A stretch of 64,000 nt of DNA from Lucifuga dentata (Eukaryota; Chordata; Actinopteri; Ophidiiformes; Bythitidae). Positions 33,236 through 47,100 of the stretch are shown here, one piece after another (the stretch's first letter is position 1; each line of letters starts with the position of its first letter). A model generated the notes under the pieces. It saw only the letters and a list, made by a program, of their open reading frames with translations. It made no database searches and was not told the origin of the DNA. The position numbers were made by a program, and so were the translations under genes. Location of the stretch: positions 62,001-126,000 of the forward strand of contig VXCM01000050.1 in NCBI GenBank assembly GCA_014773175.1. Reading direction: 5' to 3'.

Positions 33236-36200
33236 TCTGTGTTTTCTGTTTTGCAGAGTGACGCATGCTAAAATATCTGTAAGTTACTGTAAGCCTTAAT
33301 ACAACAATAACTCGACATTCTGTCTGCTGTATGTGTTGCATGTGATGTATGATGAATGGACCAGTAAATAGATGGATGGTTGGATGATTGCCATCCTCAG
33401 CAAAACCGTGTTTGTGAATGATATAATTTTCTTCTGTATGATGTTGAAAAACGCTTGAGAAAAAAACAAAGTATATGTGTTTGTGTTCAGTTCCCCAAAG
33501 TCATAAATTATGTAGAAAAATATGAGTGAAAATGAGTCTGCCACCTAATCTGCTTAACTGGAGAAACCATGCTGTCTTGGTGTTCTTACACACACACACC
33601 TGCAACTGTCATCAGCATCTTTCTTTCCCCTCTGAGATGGAGGAAGCATTCGATCTGATGAGTACACCACCAGACGACTTAACCGTGGTGTCAGTCACTG
33701 CTCTGATATCCGCAAAACCAGTTGGGGGGCGGAAGAGAATGGATGAGCTTCTCCATGGTTCCTGAGAAATGGCAATCCTCCAGAGATGTAGATTTGATTG
33801 CCTGCTGCTTGCAGGATGATGTACAGTGTTTAAAAACATGCACATTCATTCTGTCATACGTACATATACAGAAACAGACACACAGCCATTTGGATTAGCA
33901 TGTGCTACCTGGCTGTCTGAACAAAAACCCTCACTAATCAGAGGTTGACTGGGCTGTTTGGACAGCTGTGATGGATGATCCTCCCCATGAAAGATAGTGC
34001 TGGGAGAAGGAAAAGTTGCTGGAGAAAGAAAAAGAGAAGGAGGTCAGGGTGACCCTGAGCTCAGATGATCCATGCCTGTCCTGTCTGTTTGAGCATTGCA
34101 GGAAATGAATAATCAACTACCTACACGTGAGAATAAGGAGCTTTATTTACAGTATCACATACGACTCAGTAACAAACAATGCTACAGTAATGCTACAAAA
34201 GAAGAACAAAGGAATTAAACATTACAAGAAATTTAAATGCAAATCTCCAAGCATCAAAATATTTTCAAAGTTTGCTACAAACAACTATTTATGAGAACTA
34301 AAGAATGAACTCGGTGTTTACACTTTGGAGTCATACTGCTGGAGTCATTAAGTCACTATTAAATCTATAAAAGCAGAAAACAATGAGAGAGCATTTAAAT
34401 CTGTTCTGTGGTTACAGATGTGTTCTGTTCTGTGCTCCACCACACGCTTATTAACTCAGCTATAAAAAAAATAGCATGATAATTACATCTTTCCAGTTAT
34501 CTTTTATATAAGAAGATTGAACCCAACAGTACCAGTCGATTGCTTCATATTATCGCCTCCTTTTTAAAATGCAATGCAAGCACTTGAAAACACCGATGCT
34601 GATATCAGACATGGGACCAATTCCAGGCTGATTAAGAAATTATTCCTCCTCTATGCCACATGCAGCTTAATTAAAAATTAAAGAGATATTATTGTTTCGA
34701 GTGACAGCGCAAATTATTCGGGTTTAAATTACTTGATAACATCAGTACTTAGTACAAACTGATAGAGGATTTTGTACTTGCTAAAAGCAGTGAATATATA
34801 TATATATATACCTGGGGCCTGCAAGATTTTTGAGTGAAACACTTCAGCATAAACACAAAAATAATTGACATTTGTTTCTCTCTCTCTCTCTCTCTCTCTT
34901 CCTGTAATTATTGTTGAATCATTCTTTACACTAACTATTTTCATGTCACTGTCATGATATGTAGTTCCTCATTTGATCATTAACTCTGTCAAAGTTTTTC
35001 ACTGTAGTAAGTCATAGTCTTGCTCTGGCAGGTGTAACAGTCAATATTGCCACTAGAGGGCACAATATGTAAAGATTTCCTAGTATCTGCAGAATGCAGA
35101 ACACATTTTTCTAACTGTTGGAGGGTCGGGTTATTTGTCTTTAATCAGAACTGGTGGCCATTAACTTGCAAGGAATTAAAGCTGTCTGTGGATGTTTGGA
35201 AGCAGGGAGACCACATGGTCAAACATCAAACACTAAAATATTTCGTTTCTACTGAGATGAAATGGGAGTTTCAAACACCAAGTTTGTACACTCCAATTTT
35301 GTTGTTTCCTTTTACTTTACTGTAGCATTACAAACACATTACTACAAACTACAAATTAATACTGGAAGAGTTACTCTCAGGGGAAATAGCATGTTATAAT
35401 TTGGTAAACTAAAAGTAGTGAGTAAAAGGGGTATTTCTTTGTAAAACAAATGATAAATTAACAAAGTAATACAAAAATTTAAGTTATAAGAAGAATTTAT
35501 TACATAAATCATTACAAAAGGCATTCAACCGTTCAGTCTCTCATAAAGTTCAGTGTTAATGGGAAAGTGCAACAAGTGTCAACTCTGACTACGTATTCCA
35601 TTTCCATCATTCTGACACCTGCCGTAAACAAAGTCCAGCATTACTGAGGTAGCCATTTAAAAAATACCATATAACAACTTATCTGACTACCTGACATAAT
35701 GTATATGCAAGGTTTTTTTTTAGAAATGTAGATTAAAATATTAAAAACTATAGATAAATATTTTGCAGGTAATCTAAATGATGCATAAATCAAACTACCA
35801 GATTTAGTGTCTTCATGAGGGTGTCAAGGAATTCAACCCTAAAAACTAAAAAAAAAAAAAAAAAAAAAAAAAGTTAAGAAAGCTTTCTCTGGTTGTAAAT
35901 GTTTAGACAATGTAACCAACCTCAACACTGGTCTAAAGAAATGTTAGGTCTTCAAAGAAAGAAAGAAAGAAAGAAATCAACTACATTATGAAATTTTGTA
36001 TTTGAGTGAACTACCAAACAGTTACTGCAAATGCAAATGTAGTTGAACGACTTGTTTAATTACACGCAGAGAAACTCTCCAAAATGGGAATTTCCAGGTG
36101 CTATTATCTGTAAATTACTACAGTACAGCTCCTTTAAAGCAGCAGAAATCAAAAGTTGTCTACCCTCCTTTTACAACAGCGGGGACTTTCCTCACCTGAG

Positions 36201-36565
36201 GTCCTCTATTTTGTGGTGCAAAGGCATTGTGACAATTTTTAATTTACTTTTTCAAAGCCTCTCAAATATCAAATAAAGTTGTTATTTTCAAAACTAATAA
36301 GTGAAAATCACTACTGTCAACCCAGCAGCTATAAAGTCAAGCTGCTTCCTCCCTTTACAGAGCATGTGCGGTCTGCTACATTCACAGAGTAACGCGTTTA
36401 CCATCAATGGGATCATAATTTAACACAAATGTGAGCTGAAAGTGGCTTCAGTTGAGAGATTTATAAAGAGAGGGGATCAATAGAAAGTCATTGTTTTCAT
36501 TTCATTGGATGACCACGTCTAATGTAGGTGGTCAGGGGGCTCCAAGGACACTCTTATAATGCAGA

Positions 36566-36586
36566 GTGTGTGTGTGTGTGTGTGTG

Positions 36587-36621
<35 letters not shown>
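36566..36621. repeat. (TG)n microsatellite in the hsd17b3-ercc6l2 spacer
   Basis: About 27 TG units with one CA interruption. Confidence 0.95.
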
Positions 36622-36623
<2 letters not shown>

Positions 36624-38844
36624 AGGGAGAGAGGTGCTGCCTTTTAAGGATGCTCTCTCTACGACTCCTCTCTCCTCTCTGGACACCGGTTGCTTGTTGT
36701 TTTAGTAAACAGAAGGGTCCAGGGACGATCCAAGACAAGCACACAGCCACTGCAGCCCACCCAGGAGCCAAGGTCAGGACCACTAACCCTCAGCCACACA
36801 CACTAAACCCACCCCAAAATAATTTTCCAGCTTACCCCTTAGAATTGGTCTGTAACAGTAGAACTCATTCACCTTAGTGCCTGAAAAAAATCCAATCAAA
36901 CATGGCAATTGTTGAATCAAGACAGTCACTTTCCCAACATTGGATAATGCTGAACTTCCAAAAAAACATATGAGTGAATTATCTGGAAGCTTTAGTATAA
37001 AAACCTCAATTGCCAATTACAGAACATATACTATGCATTACTGACTCTATATTCCTTTCAGTGGTTTTTATATCTGAACATGTTCCAGCTCTAGAATGTG
37101 CTGTGCTTGTCAGTATGACACACCAGTATAAATATTTGAATATTTATACTCGCTGACATATTTCTGTGACATAATTACCACCCTGTCTCTCAAACTCTGT
37201 TCTCGAGCACTCTGAGATTGATTCTCACAGACGAGTTTTAGGGGCAATTATTTCTCACAACAGCAGTAATACCTACCACTTCTCTCCTATCCATGGCGGA
37301 GGTCTTTGAAACCCAAGAAGATAATTCCAACCCTTCATCTTTTCCAAAAGAGCAGGCTGTCAGGGACAGGCTGCACTTTCAGCAAGGCAAAGCAAACAAG
37401 ATGAAGAGGCAGAAAAGCAGAGAGAAGAAGAAAAAGAGATGGAGGGATGGATCGAAAAAGGAAAAGAAAAGGCCGGTGACTTCTCTGACGGGCCCGTGCT
37501 CACATATGGCGAGGCTTTGCTTGTGTAGCCTCACTTCAAGGCGAAGGGCCCTACAAACATAAACAGTAGAGAGACTGCAGCTGGAGCAGCGAGGCAGCCG
37601 CTTGCTTACCGAGAGCTCTCTACACTAAACAATGGATCAAGTGACGCACAAGCCTTTGGCAGTGCAACAGAGACCCGAGCAGCTCACAAATGCCTTTCTT
37701 CCGTGCGTTTATATCTCTCCTCTCTCAATATTTACCCCATGGGAAAACATACAATTTTCCATTCCTTTTGTTCTGAAATGGGGAAAAAGAGTAGATCTCC
37801 CTCCATCCCTCTTCTCTCTCTCTGCCTCTCAACTTCAAGACACGTGGGGTTGGAGCGGACAAGTGTGTTTTTTTGTGAAACATTTTACAGGAGTCTTTAA
37901 CAAATGTACAACGCTGTCTAGAAATCCATCGTTTAGTCACAAGATGTTGGTACAGGTTTCCTCATCGCTGCAGTTCATTGATATTCACAGTCCATTTCCA
38001 GACACAAAATAAAGATTAGTCTCTCTCTCTCGCTCTCTCTCTCTCTGTGCTCTCTCAATTTGAGTGTGTGTGTTATATCTCTTTTATGATGGGGCACAAT
38101 AGAGAACGGAAGGGCCCAGGAGCCAGTGAATTAACCCAAATTACAGCTAACAGTTGCCTCGGTAACTGGATAGGAATGAGGGGCAAATGGTGTGTAATTT
38201 CCTAATGAAGGGGGAGATTTCTTCTTTTTCACATTTAGAGACCTCCTCAGCCTGTTACCATAACAACGGCAGGACTCCGTGCCCGCCGAATGGAGTTGCT
38301 TGCTTGCTGAGTCACCTAAGAATTTCCCCATAGGCAACAGATACAAACTAATTATTCCATACCCTCATAAACACCCATGATTAAGTTAAACCAAGTTCTT
38401 AATGATAGCTACATTACTGTTGTCTCAAGGGGGAATTATTCATTAATGGTACGTGGTTTTGCATTTTAATTCGCATTTGCTCAGTGACAGTTTGCAGACC
38501 ATTTTAGGAGCCTTGTGAATTTTGGTTCTTTCTCCTGGGACTATATTCTCTGGCGGATATATACATTTTCTTCCATGCAGCTCTGTGTTGGACCAGTTAA
38601 TTAAGTAACTTTAACAAAAGTTTTATAGATGTCATGTTTGCTGTGATGGATGACCTATCTCAAGCACATTTCAAGTCTCTACAAGTTATATGTACCACTC
38701 CAAAGCACTATACATTCTGATGCAAGATCTATCAAACTGCATATATATACAAAATGGTTTATGCCGATCGTGGCATTAACCACAACTATATACGCAGACA
38801 GATGAAAAAAAAAAAAGTATCGCTCCAGTTTTTAGGAATTTTAG

Positions 38845-38929
38845 GAAAATGGTTGCCAGTGCGGTAATGTGTATGTGGGCGATATTTATTGGGCTGAAAC
38901 ATGCAAAATCACCGGTAAGGTCTTTTAAT
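38845..38929. mobile_element. Partial second copy of the 1334-1590 MITE
   Basis: The right part matches the right half of the element at 1334-1590: a GGTTGYCAGT block, then GGGCTGAAACATGCAAAAT and a terminal GGTCTTTTA in the same order and spacing. The left terminal repeat is not recognisable, so this copy is truncated or strongly diverged. Confidence 0.5.
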
Positions 38930-40106
38930 ATTGATTCAGCCCTGTAGAGTCACATTGTGAGTAGGCTAGGGGGAAAAAAAATCTCCTTACAGAGGTGGTT
39001 GCAGTCTTCTACACAAAGTGCAGATTGTCTAAGCAAGTAAAAAGGCATTATTTTCATTGTTGATGGTAGAATGTGCTGTTTTATCTCAAATTGATATAAA
39101 TTTATGCAATCTCTTTCACTTCAAAATAAAACTGGAGATAACCGAAAGTAAGTGTATGTCTCATTTGCGCTTACAAGGTGTCTGGCTCATTGAAAAGAGT
39201 CGACTCTCATGCCAGAACTGGTTCATTTGCCAAGCCTGTTTTAGCAGCATGCAGGATGGAACACGTGGTAACATGAACCTGAGAATGACTGGAGGTTCAT
39301 ACAGGCTCCAGGTCAGCATGGGTCAGCACTCATTCACAGCTTTTCACTAATCAAATCAAACTAGGTGTCACCAGCTGACTTCTGCAAATAAACCCTTGGC
39401 AAAGAGTCCACGGGGCCAGGGCTGTACGTGGATTTGTACCCACAGATGCCCAGGTCACTGTGGCAGGAAATGGAAGCACACTTCTCACCCTGAAGTCGCA
39501 CTGAAAGAAACGAGACACACTAATGGGAGAACTGGAAAAATACTGTCTCTTCGGTGGTATTTTGTGTGACCCATACTAGCTGTGGGCGTTTATGTGATTG
39601 AAAAAGCAGGAAATTGCAATTCGCTACACCACACACAATGTAATTAAATCAAACACAATCATCACCCAGACTTGTCACTGTCACTCATTCATCACTCATG
39701 GCTGCCACACTTCTCACTCCAGATTTTTGTCTGAATCCTGCGGTTAGCTTTAAGGATAAAGGAGCTTTGTTTGCCACCGAGCCGTGCTAGTTGGCCTCCT
39801 TTAGCCTTCTAACCACCGTCATTCAGTCTATTATGAGTAAAATGCTAAGCCTCCTATCTCACTTGAACCAGACTATGACTACAAAAGACAGATAGGGATC
39901 TGCAAATCTCAGTTGTGGGTGAAACAGAAAGAGGGAAGTAGAAAAGGAATGGTTTGGGGAGGGAGGAAGAGAGAAAGGGCTTTTTATTCTCCTCCGTCTA
40001 TAATTTGAACAGGTGTGACAGATGTGTGGCCTGAATGTATGTGTGTGAAGATAATCATGCTCTACCTCCCAGAAGGACTGCACATGCACATGCACACGCA
40101 CACACA

Positions 40107-40245
40107 AGTCAAGTTTCAAGTCAAGTCAAGTTTATTTGTAAAGCCCAGTATCACATACAATGTCTCAAAGGGCTTTACAGACCCACACATTAGCGGTTCC
40201 CAACTCAGCCCAAGCTCTGTAAGAAGATGAGGAAAAACTCCCTAA
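40107..40245 (+). repeat. Teleost interspersed repeat (CAAGTCAAGTTTATTTG type)
   Basis: The block contains CAAGTCAAGTTTATTTG, then AAGCCCAGTATCACA, CTCAAAGGGCTTTACA and GGAAAAACTCCCT in order, a very common dispersed repeat of fish genomes as I know it. A short minus-strand relative is at 18599-18645. Confidence 0.6.
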
Positions 40246-40584
40246 AAACACGCACACACTCTCTCACACACCCACAGCACTGCCAAGCTGCATTTTCAAG
40301 GCACGTAGTCCTTCTTCTTGTTTATTGATAGCTATCAGCACTTTCGCATTTCTGCTAAATAAAACACAACACTTAGAGCAACTCTCCGTGGGCTTCTGCT
40401 TACATCAGTGCAACAGTTGAAAGGTCAAACACAGCTGTCAGGTAAAGCACATGCATGCGCATACACACACGCACAAATGCTTACTTTGTTTTCATATTAC
40501 AACTAAGCCATAGGTTTGATATTAGACAATCTTGTCCTGATACTCCAAGACAAGTTTGCAAAAATTTTTACTGGCTCACAGTTT

Positions 40585-41345
40585 CAGATGCAGTTGCATG
40601 ACTTAGACTCAACTTGGACTTGAGTCACAATTTTGGTGACTTGAGACTCAATTTCTGCTTTTAAAAAAACCTTGCAACTCAAGTTTGACTTTGATATCAG
40701 TGACTTGTGACTTCACTTGGACTTGAGTATTTTGACTCCTAAAGATCTGATACATTCCCCAAACAGAAACTCAAAATTATACAATTGAAAAATACGCAGT
40801 GATCTACAGTACATTCCACCAATCAGACAGCCAATCAAGCTGCACATGACAAGAGCAAGAGATGAACAAACATACATTATACCAAAGATAATAGACTTTG
40901 CTTACAAAGACTACATTGTTCGCAACAAAGACTGTGCAGAACCTGTGGATTGAAAATTAAAGGTAGATGCAACATCATCGAACTTCTTCTGTAGAACTTT
41001 TGCACTACTTTTTTTTGTAAAGTTCAGTGACACTTGTTCAGACATGCTTTTGATCACGATTCAGTTTCCTAATCACTTATGCTACTCTTCTCAAGAAGGA
41101 GAAGTCTATGGTACACCTGATCATTTTGCCTGTAAATGTAATATAGCTCTATATGGAAAATACGAAATGCTATTTTTAAAAAGCATCCATGATTTGTGCA
41201 AACTGACTATAATTATTACTTATGTGGTATAGAATGCATTATGACTTGTTTAGAACTCAAAATATGACTTGGACCTGTAGTCTTGACTTGTGACTTGATT
41301 TAGATTTGATCTGGGACTTTTGCATGTGATTTGAGAAACTACTTG
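40585..41345. repeat. Dispersed ACTTG-rich repeat sequence
   Basis: Two clusters (about 40590-40740 and 41260-41345) contain many copies of ACTTGGACTTGAG, TGACTTGAGACT and CTTGTGACTTGATT, separated by about 500 bp of ordinary AT-rich sequence. Such ACTTGAC-rich blocks are common dispersed repeats in fish; the element type is unknown to me. Confidence 0.4.
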
Positions 41346-41759
41346 GACGGATGGATGAATGAACGGATATAAATAGTTGTTCTCCAAGCCAAACTGAGTA
41401 TTGTTACTTCCCTAATGGCTCAGCAGCTTCAACTCTAAGGGCTGTTTTGTTTTTTTGTCTGTTTGTTTTTTTTTAAAAGCCTCATACTCAGATTACTATG
41501 CATAGCACTGTGCAAGGAAACATACCGTCCACCACTATATGCAGTCTCATGGGGAGGGCACACAGAGTGACAGAGACATAACAGCTATTAAGCGGTTTGA
41601 AGTGATCTCCCTCTCTGTAGGGCCACCAACAATCCTCATGGTATCAAATAATGGTAATGGCCAATGCCTGCAGCAGTCAAAGGTACAGAAATAGTTTAAA
41701 TAGTGATACTGGCCTTTCATTACAAATGGAAATCAGAGGCATAAACACATTTTAAATCA

Positions 41760-41803
41760 TTTATTTCAACTGCCATAAATATAAAATCTTTTAATATTTT
41801 ATT
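41760..41803 (-). terminator. ercc6l2: Two candidate ercc6l2 polyadenylation signals
   Basis: On the minus strand AATAAA occurs at 41798-41803 and again at 41760-41765, about 360-400 bases after the ercc6l2 stop codon. No AATAAA is visible closer to the stop. The surrounding 3' region is AT-rich. Which signal is used cannot be told from sequence. Confidence 0.4.
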
Positions 41804-42161
41804 ACTGTAACTTGTTTGTCTCAAAAAGTTGAACTGAGTTTGTTTAATTTGAATAAATTCTTCAAGTCCTCCCTCCAGGAGTTTTGAAAAAAAAAATGTA
41901 GAATTAAAGCAGTAAATGGGCTTATGCGAATTTCTGACAAGAAAATTTTCCATAAAATATACACTGGTTTGAACTCTCTATATTCAAGCATGGTGGCGGC
42001 TGTCTAATTTAGTGATCATTATTTAAAATTTTGTTGATTGAAAAGAAAAAGACATTTACAAATATGGACATAATATCTGGGTTTCCTTTAGAACTGTAAA
42101 ACTAAAGACCACCAAAGACAAAAAATTTTAAAAATAACATAATCCACATTTCTGTCCTGTA

Positions 42162-43473
42162 TTATTTTTTCCACAGGAACTTCTCATTAGTCTTCCAGAG
42201 CCCACCACAGTGTCGGTCCTCTTCTCCAGACCGAGTCCTTGCTGCAAACTTCCTGCTGACACAAACCCTCTGCACTTCTGACAGGTCTGTCAACCTGTTA
42301 ATACTCTCTTCATTACCTTCATTCAGGATGTCCCAGAAGTCTTTGCAGCTGGCTTTTGAGGTGTGAATGGGTGGAGGGGCCTGCTGTGAAACTGGAGTGT
42401 GCAAGGTTTGAGTGGCCAGAGGTTCTAAGAGGCCTGTATCAGTACTGACGGTGACTCTGGATGGAGAAGTTGTAGCGAGACTTGAGACACAGCTTGAGAA
42501 TGAGGTGGATGAATGGGGTGTTTTTGGGGAGCCCCTCTGTTGTGCACCTCTAGCTTTAGGTCTTAATAAGTCATCAAGGATAGAGGTGTCTCCTATCAGA
42601 TCTGTGAAGAGGGAATGATGAGTTGACGTGGATGAGGTTGGTTCAGGAGGGGGCAGAGTCTGAGGATTTTCTCTCTGCCCTTGAGGAGTCTCACTAACCC
42701 TGGAAGAGGAATTCTGCTCTTGCTCCCTTCCCCGTACGGTGGCTTTGGACAATGCAGTGGAGCGCTCAGAGCAGAGGTCAGGAGAAGAAGGCATGTCTCT
42801 ATCTGTGTGGTTCAGGAGTGTAGCTGCATCCTGAGGCTCCTGATCGCTGACCCTGGTCTGATCCCAGCCAAGAGTACCAGCAGCCCTGATGGCACCAGAA
42901 CTGGAAACACTTCCCCTCTTTGTCCTCTCGTGTCTTCTGGCACTGTAGTCTGAATCAGAATTTGGAACATCACCAAGAAGCTCTGGAAGATTATTTTGTG
43001 GGATCTTGTGCTTTTTCAGTGGTTCTGGAACTTTCCTTTGCAAGTTTCTAGGCATTTTCTCTGGGTCTAGACCATCATTTTGTAGGACTCTAGGCTTTTT
43101 AAGAGGCACTGAATCATTGTTTGGTGGAGTTCTCGGCTTAATCTGGGTTTCTTGATCCTTTTGAGGGTATTTAGATTTTTTCTTGGGTTGTGGGGTTCTA
43201 GCCTCTGTGTGAGATTTTGCTACAGCTATCTGAGACATTGTTTTGGTTGTTGAAGAGGAGGAGGAGGAGGAGGCAGTTGAAGAAGAGGTCTGGCCTGAAT
43301 CCGGTAGAGGGAAGTTGTTAGTGACAGTGTTGGCCAGTTCTGGGTGGTTTAGTGAGGTGTAATACTGTCGCAGGCAGACCAGCCTCTGAGCTGAGCTGCT
43401 TCTCAGAATCTCCTTAGCAAACTGATGGACTGTGGATATTTTGAATTTAGCTGCCATCTCCTCCAGCTGCTGC
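42162..43473 (-). CDS. ercc6l2: ercc6l2 exon 20: last coding exon
   Basis: The last exon begins with [11 protein letters not shown], part of a helical block conserved in ERCC6L2 proteins (the HEBO region, by my recollection). It then holds a Ser/Pro/Lys-rich linker with four loosely repeated units of the form PRxxQNxxxxPxKKP (about 43020-43190), followed by [27 protein letters not shown] and a conserved NEKFLWKK at the end. The stop codon is at 42162-42164. Confidence 0.92.
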
Positions 43474-44100
43474 CTACGTATAAGCATGACATAGGACACA
43501 AAAAAGTGTGAACACGTGAATGCACATCATGTGCAAATGCAAGCTCACGTCAGATAATGAAGGTTATAGTATGTATTTGGAATGAAAATAATATTTTAAT
43601 ATCCTGTAAATGCACACTCAATTTAACACTTTTGACTAGTATTAGGCTGGAATTTTGTTCATGTGAACATAATCTACTTTAAATGATGTGAAACAGCCAC
43701 AGTGTCATATTTTCAGGACTATACTATTAATCAGACATGCTGTGGTTCCATCAGGCATAGTTTAAGATGAATAGTTCTCCATGTATTAGGATCATATCCA
43801 GACTCGATACAGTATGAGGTGTTTTTCCTGAGCTACCAGGCAGTTATTATAACCTTCAGTCTAACCAGACTCTGGGACAGAAATGCTTCAAAGCTGGTGG
43901 AGGGGGGACTGGCTAAAATCAGAGATACAAAGGTGTCTGTGTGTGTATAAATGTGTAAATGATGTATAAATGAGTATTTCGGGAGGTAGGGGAGTTGGGG
44001 TGACGCAAGAGGACAGGGTTGTGTATTTGTGCATGTGAGTACCTTGTTTGCATGTGTGGGTATATGTTTGCCTCTGTATGTGTATACTGTATGCCATAGG

Positions 44101-44154
<54 letters not shown>

Positions 44155-47100
44155 TTTGGGATGTCCTCAGGCAATCATTTTTGGTTGGTCTCACGAGGGC
44201 TGTGGTTGTAGGGGTAGGAGTAAACTCCTGCTCTGTTGAGTCTGAACACAACTGGGTAATCTTTGGCATGATGCTGGGAAATCAGTGGAAGGAAGATCTC
44301 AGAGGTGGTCCTCTCTCTCTATAAATGCACAACACTCATACACATGACATTCCTGAAGCCTAGGCGGGGGCGCTCAACACCATAACTGTGGTGGGCTTTG
44401 GCTTGCTTCCCTACACTGCCAGGAACTCTCTCCTTCCCTTCCCTCCCCTTTGTTTCTACCTCTATCTCTTTTCTTCTGCTTTCTTTCATTCTCCATCTCC
44501 TCTCTCTCTTTTTCTGTTGCACCATACCCTCTTTGACCCTTGGTTTGCCCTCTCATTGGAAATCCATCACATCCTATGTTGTACTGTTGTATACTAACTC
44601 CTGTCTGCTCCTCTTGGTACCTGCACACGGCCTGGGGCGTCTCTCCAGTGATAATGGTGGTGTTTCTCGTGTGGTGGACACTCCTGTTTGTGAAGGTGAC
44701 TGGGTGGTCCACGCTTGGCTTCTCCAGCCAGACAGTAGCAGAGCAGGATGGACTGCCTGGTGAGCTTGACAACAGGCTCTGGAAGAATGAAACAAGAATG
44801 GAGGTCAAAGCTGAAGGTTTTGTTTTGGTTTTTTTTTAATACTTTTTATTGTTTCCATTAGTGGTTTGCCTCATGTTATTTTACAGGTTAGAACCAGTGA
44901 AAACCTCCCATTTTTGATAAAGGAAAATAAATAAATAAAAATAATAATTAAAATAAAACAAAATAAAAAGTAGAGATGCGCATCCATTGTGTAAATCCCA
45001 TAGTGAATCAAATACACTTTTGGATCCCCTTCCCAATTCTGGTGACTATAGACATAAGATCTCTTGTTCGCCTTACTCATACCCATATATAACAAGATGT
45101 TCCTCATAACATATAAAAAAAAATGGTACATTTACATGAGAAAGAGATAAGACAGAAAAAAAGCTGAAGTTTTTTTTTTTTAAGTTTTATGTTATTTCTT
45201 TATCTCTGCATCTGCACTTCAACAGCTACTGACATAGCACTGTTTTTTGCCAATACGCTAGAAGCTCTCGTGCTCAAGTGTTAAATTAAGATGTTTGAAA
45301 ATTCTTAAAAATCTGACTTCTTGGATTAATTTAGATTTGAACACAGCTGTGGTGAAAACAGCTTTATTCAGTAAATATCTAATCTTTCCTAAGTGCCTCA
45401 AATAGGGTAGAAAGATTTTTAACTGCTAAGCAGTAAGAATACAAAAAAATCTACTCTTCCTCTTCTACCCCAATAATCCAAGTGGTCTTGGTGTGGCTTG
45501 CTAACGTCTGGATATGTCTGCCATCTGTGACTCAAAGAGTCAAACGCATTTGAAATATTCAAACACATCATCTCGCATTCCGAAAGCTAAACACACCCAG
45601 ACTGTGAACAATTTCCCCGAAAAATATATTCTACTAAAACCCACGATCTGTCTGCCCCCACTTGCCAGCACTCTTGGATGAGATGCTTGTGCTCACGACT
45701 CCACACAAATGGATGTAAACATGCAGCGCTGCGCACAACAGCTGACTGATAGGGCAAGCTCCACAAATAGCAGCACTCAGTTACACTTGCGTACCATCAC
45801 GCGTCATCCGTGACTGCTTTTCATACTTCCTTCTGTGCAGCAGACAGTTGCCAGGTGTGCTGTGGTGAAAACAAGCCTCAGTTTGACTTCTCACAGTGAG
45901 GTCTGTGGATTATCACCAGTAATCATGTCGCAGTTTCTAGAAAGTTGTCCCTGTTCAGTTTTTCAAATGTAATTATGCCTCCGAGCTTCAGTGTAACAGG
46001 ATAATACTAAAGGCAGCTTTTTACAAACCCTGACAAATCAAAGCAAAAGAAATTGTTTTCATATTTTGAGTGAACTGACTCTTCACTTAGCAATCAATAA
46101 TTGGCAAAGGCTCAGATGGCAGCCGAGGCAAATGCCGTCGCACTGCAGTACATTTGAAGAAGCACAATACTGAACCAACATTGCAGGGTTATGTACCTCT
46201 TGCGTGCCTAGAAGGTGATTGGCTGGGAGCTGAGAGTACATCTTGAGTTCAAACACATCTCGCATGGCAGCTCTGCTGATCAGCTCCTCTGCCTTGCTTC
46301 CACCCACAACACACTGGTTAGAGTGGGTATATACCACCTCCTGTACGCCCCCTTTAAACATACAGACATATCACAAATGTTGATACCAACTTTATAAACA
46401 CCAATACTGGCATATTTTGATTTAAGAAACAAGGACAGAGTCTGACCTAGCACACTGTCAATGGTTCCCTCCCTTGCTTTGGATATTGGGGATTTCTGAT
46501 TTTTCAGATCAGTAAATGATGTAGCTTTAAGCTTCTCTGGTCGTCTCTCTGTGCTTGCAGCTCTTTGCCCATTTCTTGGCAACCCAGCTTTAGATCTTTC
46601 TGCTCGTGGAACTGTGAAAGAGCATCCTCTAATCCTCCCTCTCTTAACAGGATTTTGTTCATCCTCTGATGATGAGAATGTTTCTATGTCTTCTGTGTAT
46701 TTTGACCTTACATTGGTACTTAGTCTCTTTCTGTTGCAGTCAAGCCTTCTTCTCCCTCTGTCTCCTGTGCTACCACGTGAATTTAAAGCCCCTTTCTTGG
46801 GCCAAGTCTTTGCTGCTATATCCAAGTCCTCAGATTCATCTGAGTAGTCCTCAAAGTGGTGCACTTTGGAAACTGTAGTTTTGAGCTTGTGAAGTTTCTT
46901 TTTGTCTGATCCATGGTTTTTTTCATCAGTTGTAGTTTTCTTCTTTATCCACCCTTTCGGGGCCTGTCTCTCCGTAACAGCATTATCACTCTCTTTCAGC
47001 AGAGAATCACTCTCTTGTCCTCCCCTGTCTTCATTCTCCTCATCTTCTCTCTCTGAACCACTGGATATGTCCCAGGTTTGTGTTCCAGACTTAAGTAAAT

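Larger units (their letters stand above)
33236..41759. other. 8.5-kb spacer between convergent hsd17b3 and ercc6l2
   Basis: No ORF here reads as a conserved protein. Contents are a poly-A run (35850-35871), AAAG and TG microsatellites, a MITE fragment (38845-38929), a teleost interspersed repeat (40107-40245) and ACTTG-rich repeats (40585-41345). I see no tRNA or known non-coding RNA. Confidence 0.6.

Noticed and set aside
33637..33765. Short open frame beginning MEEAFDLMSTPPDD after a CTGAG that could be an acceptor
   Set aside because: About 42 codons, unknown protein, no matching upstream or downstream exon found; not enough to call a gene.
37293..37562. 89-codon Lys/Arg-rich open frame with an ATG
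   Set aside because: Composition comes from an A/G-rich stretch; no splice-site context, no recognisable domain, no neighbouring exons in phase.
44103..44324. Cys-Val and Thr-His repeat ORFs around TG runs here and elsewhere
   Set aside because: Artefacts of dinucleotide repeats, which lack stop codons in most frames.
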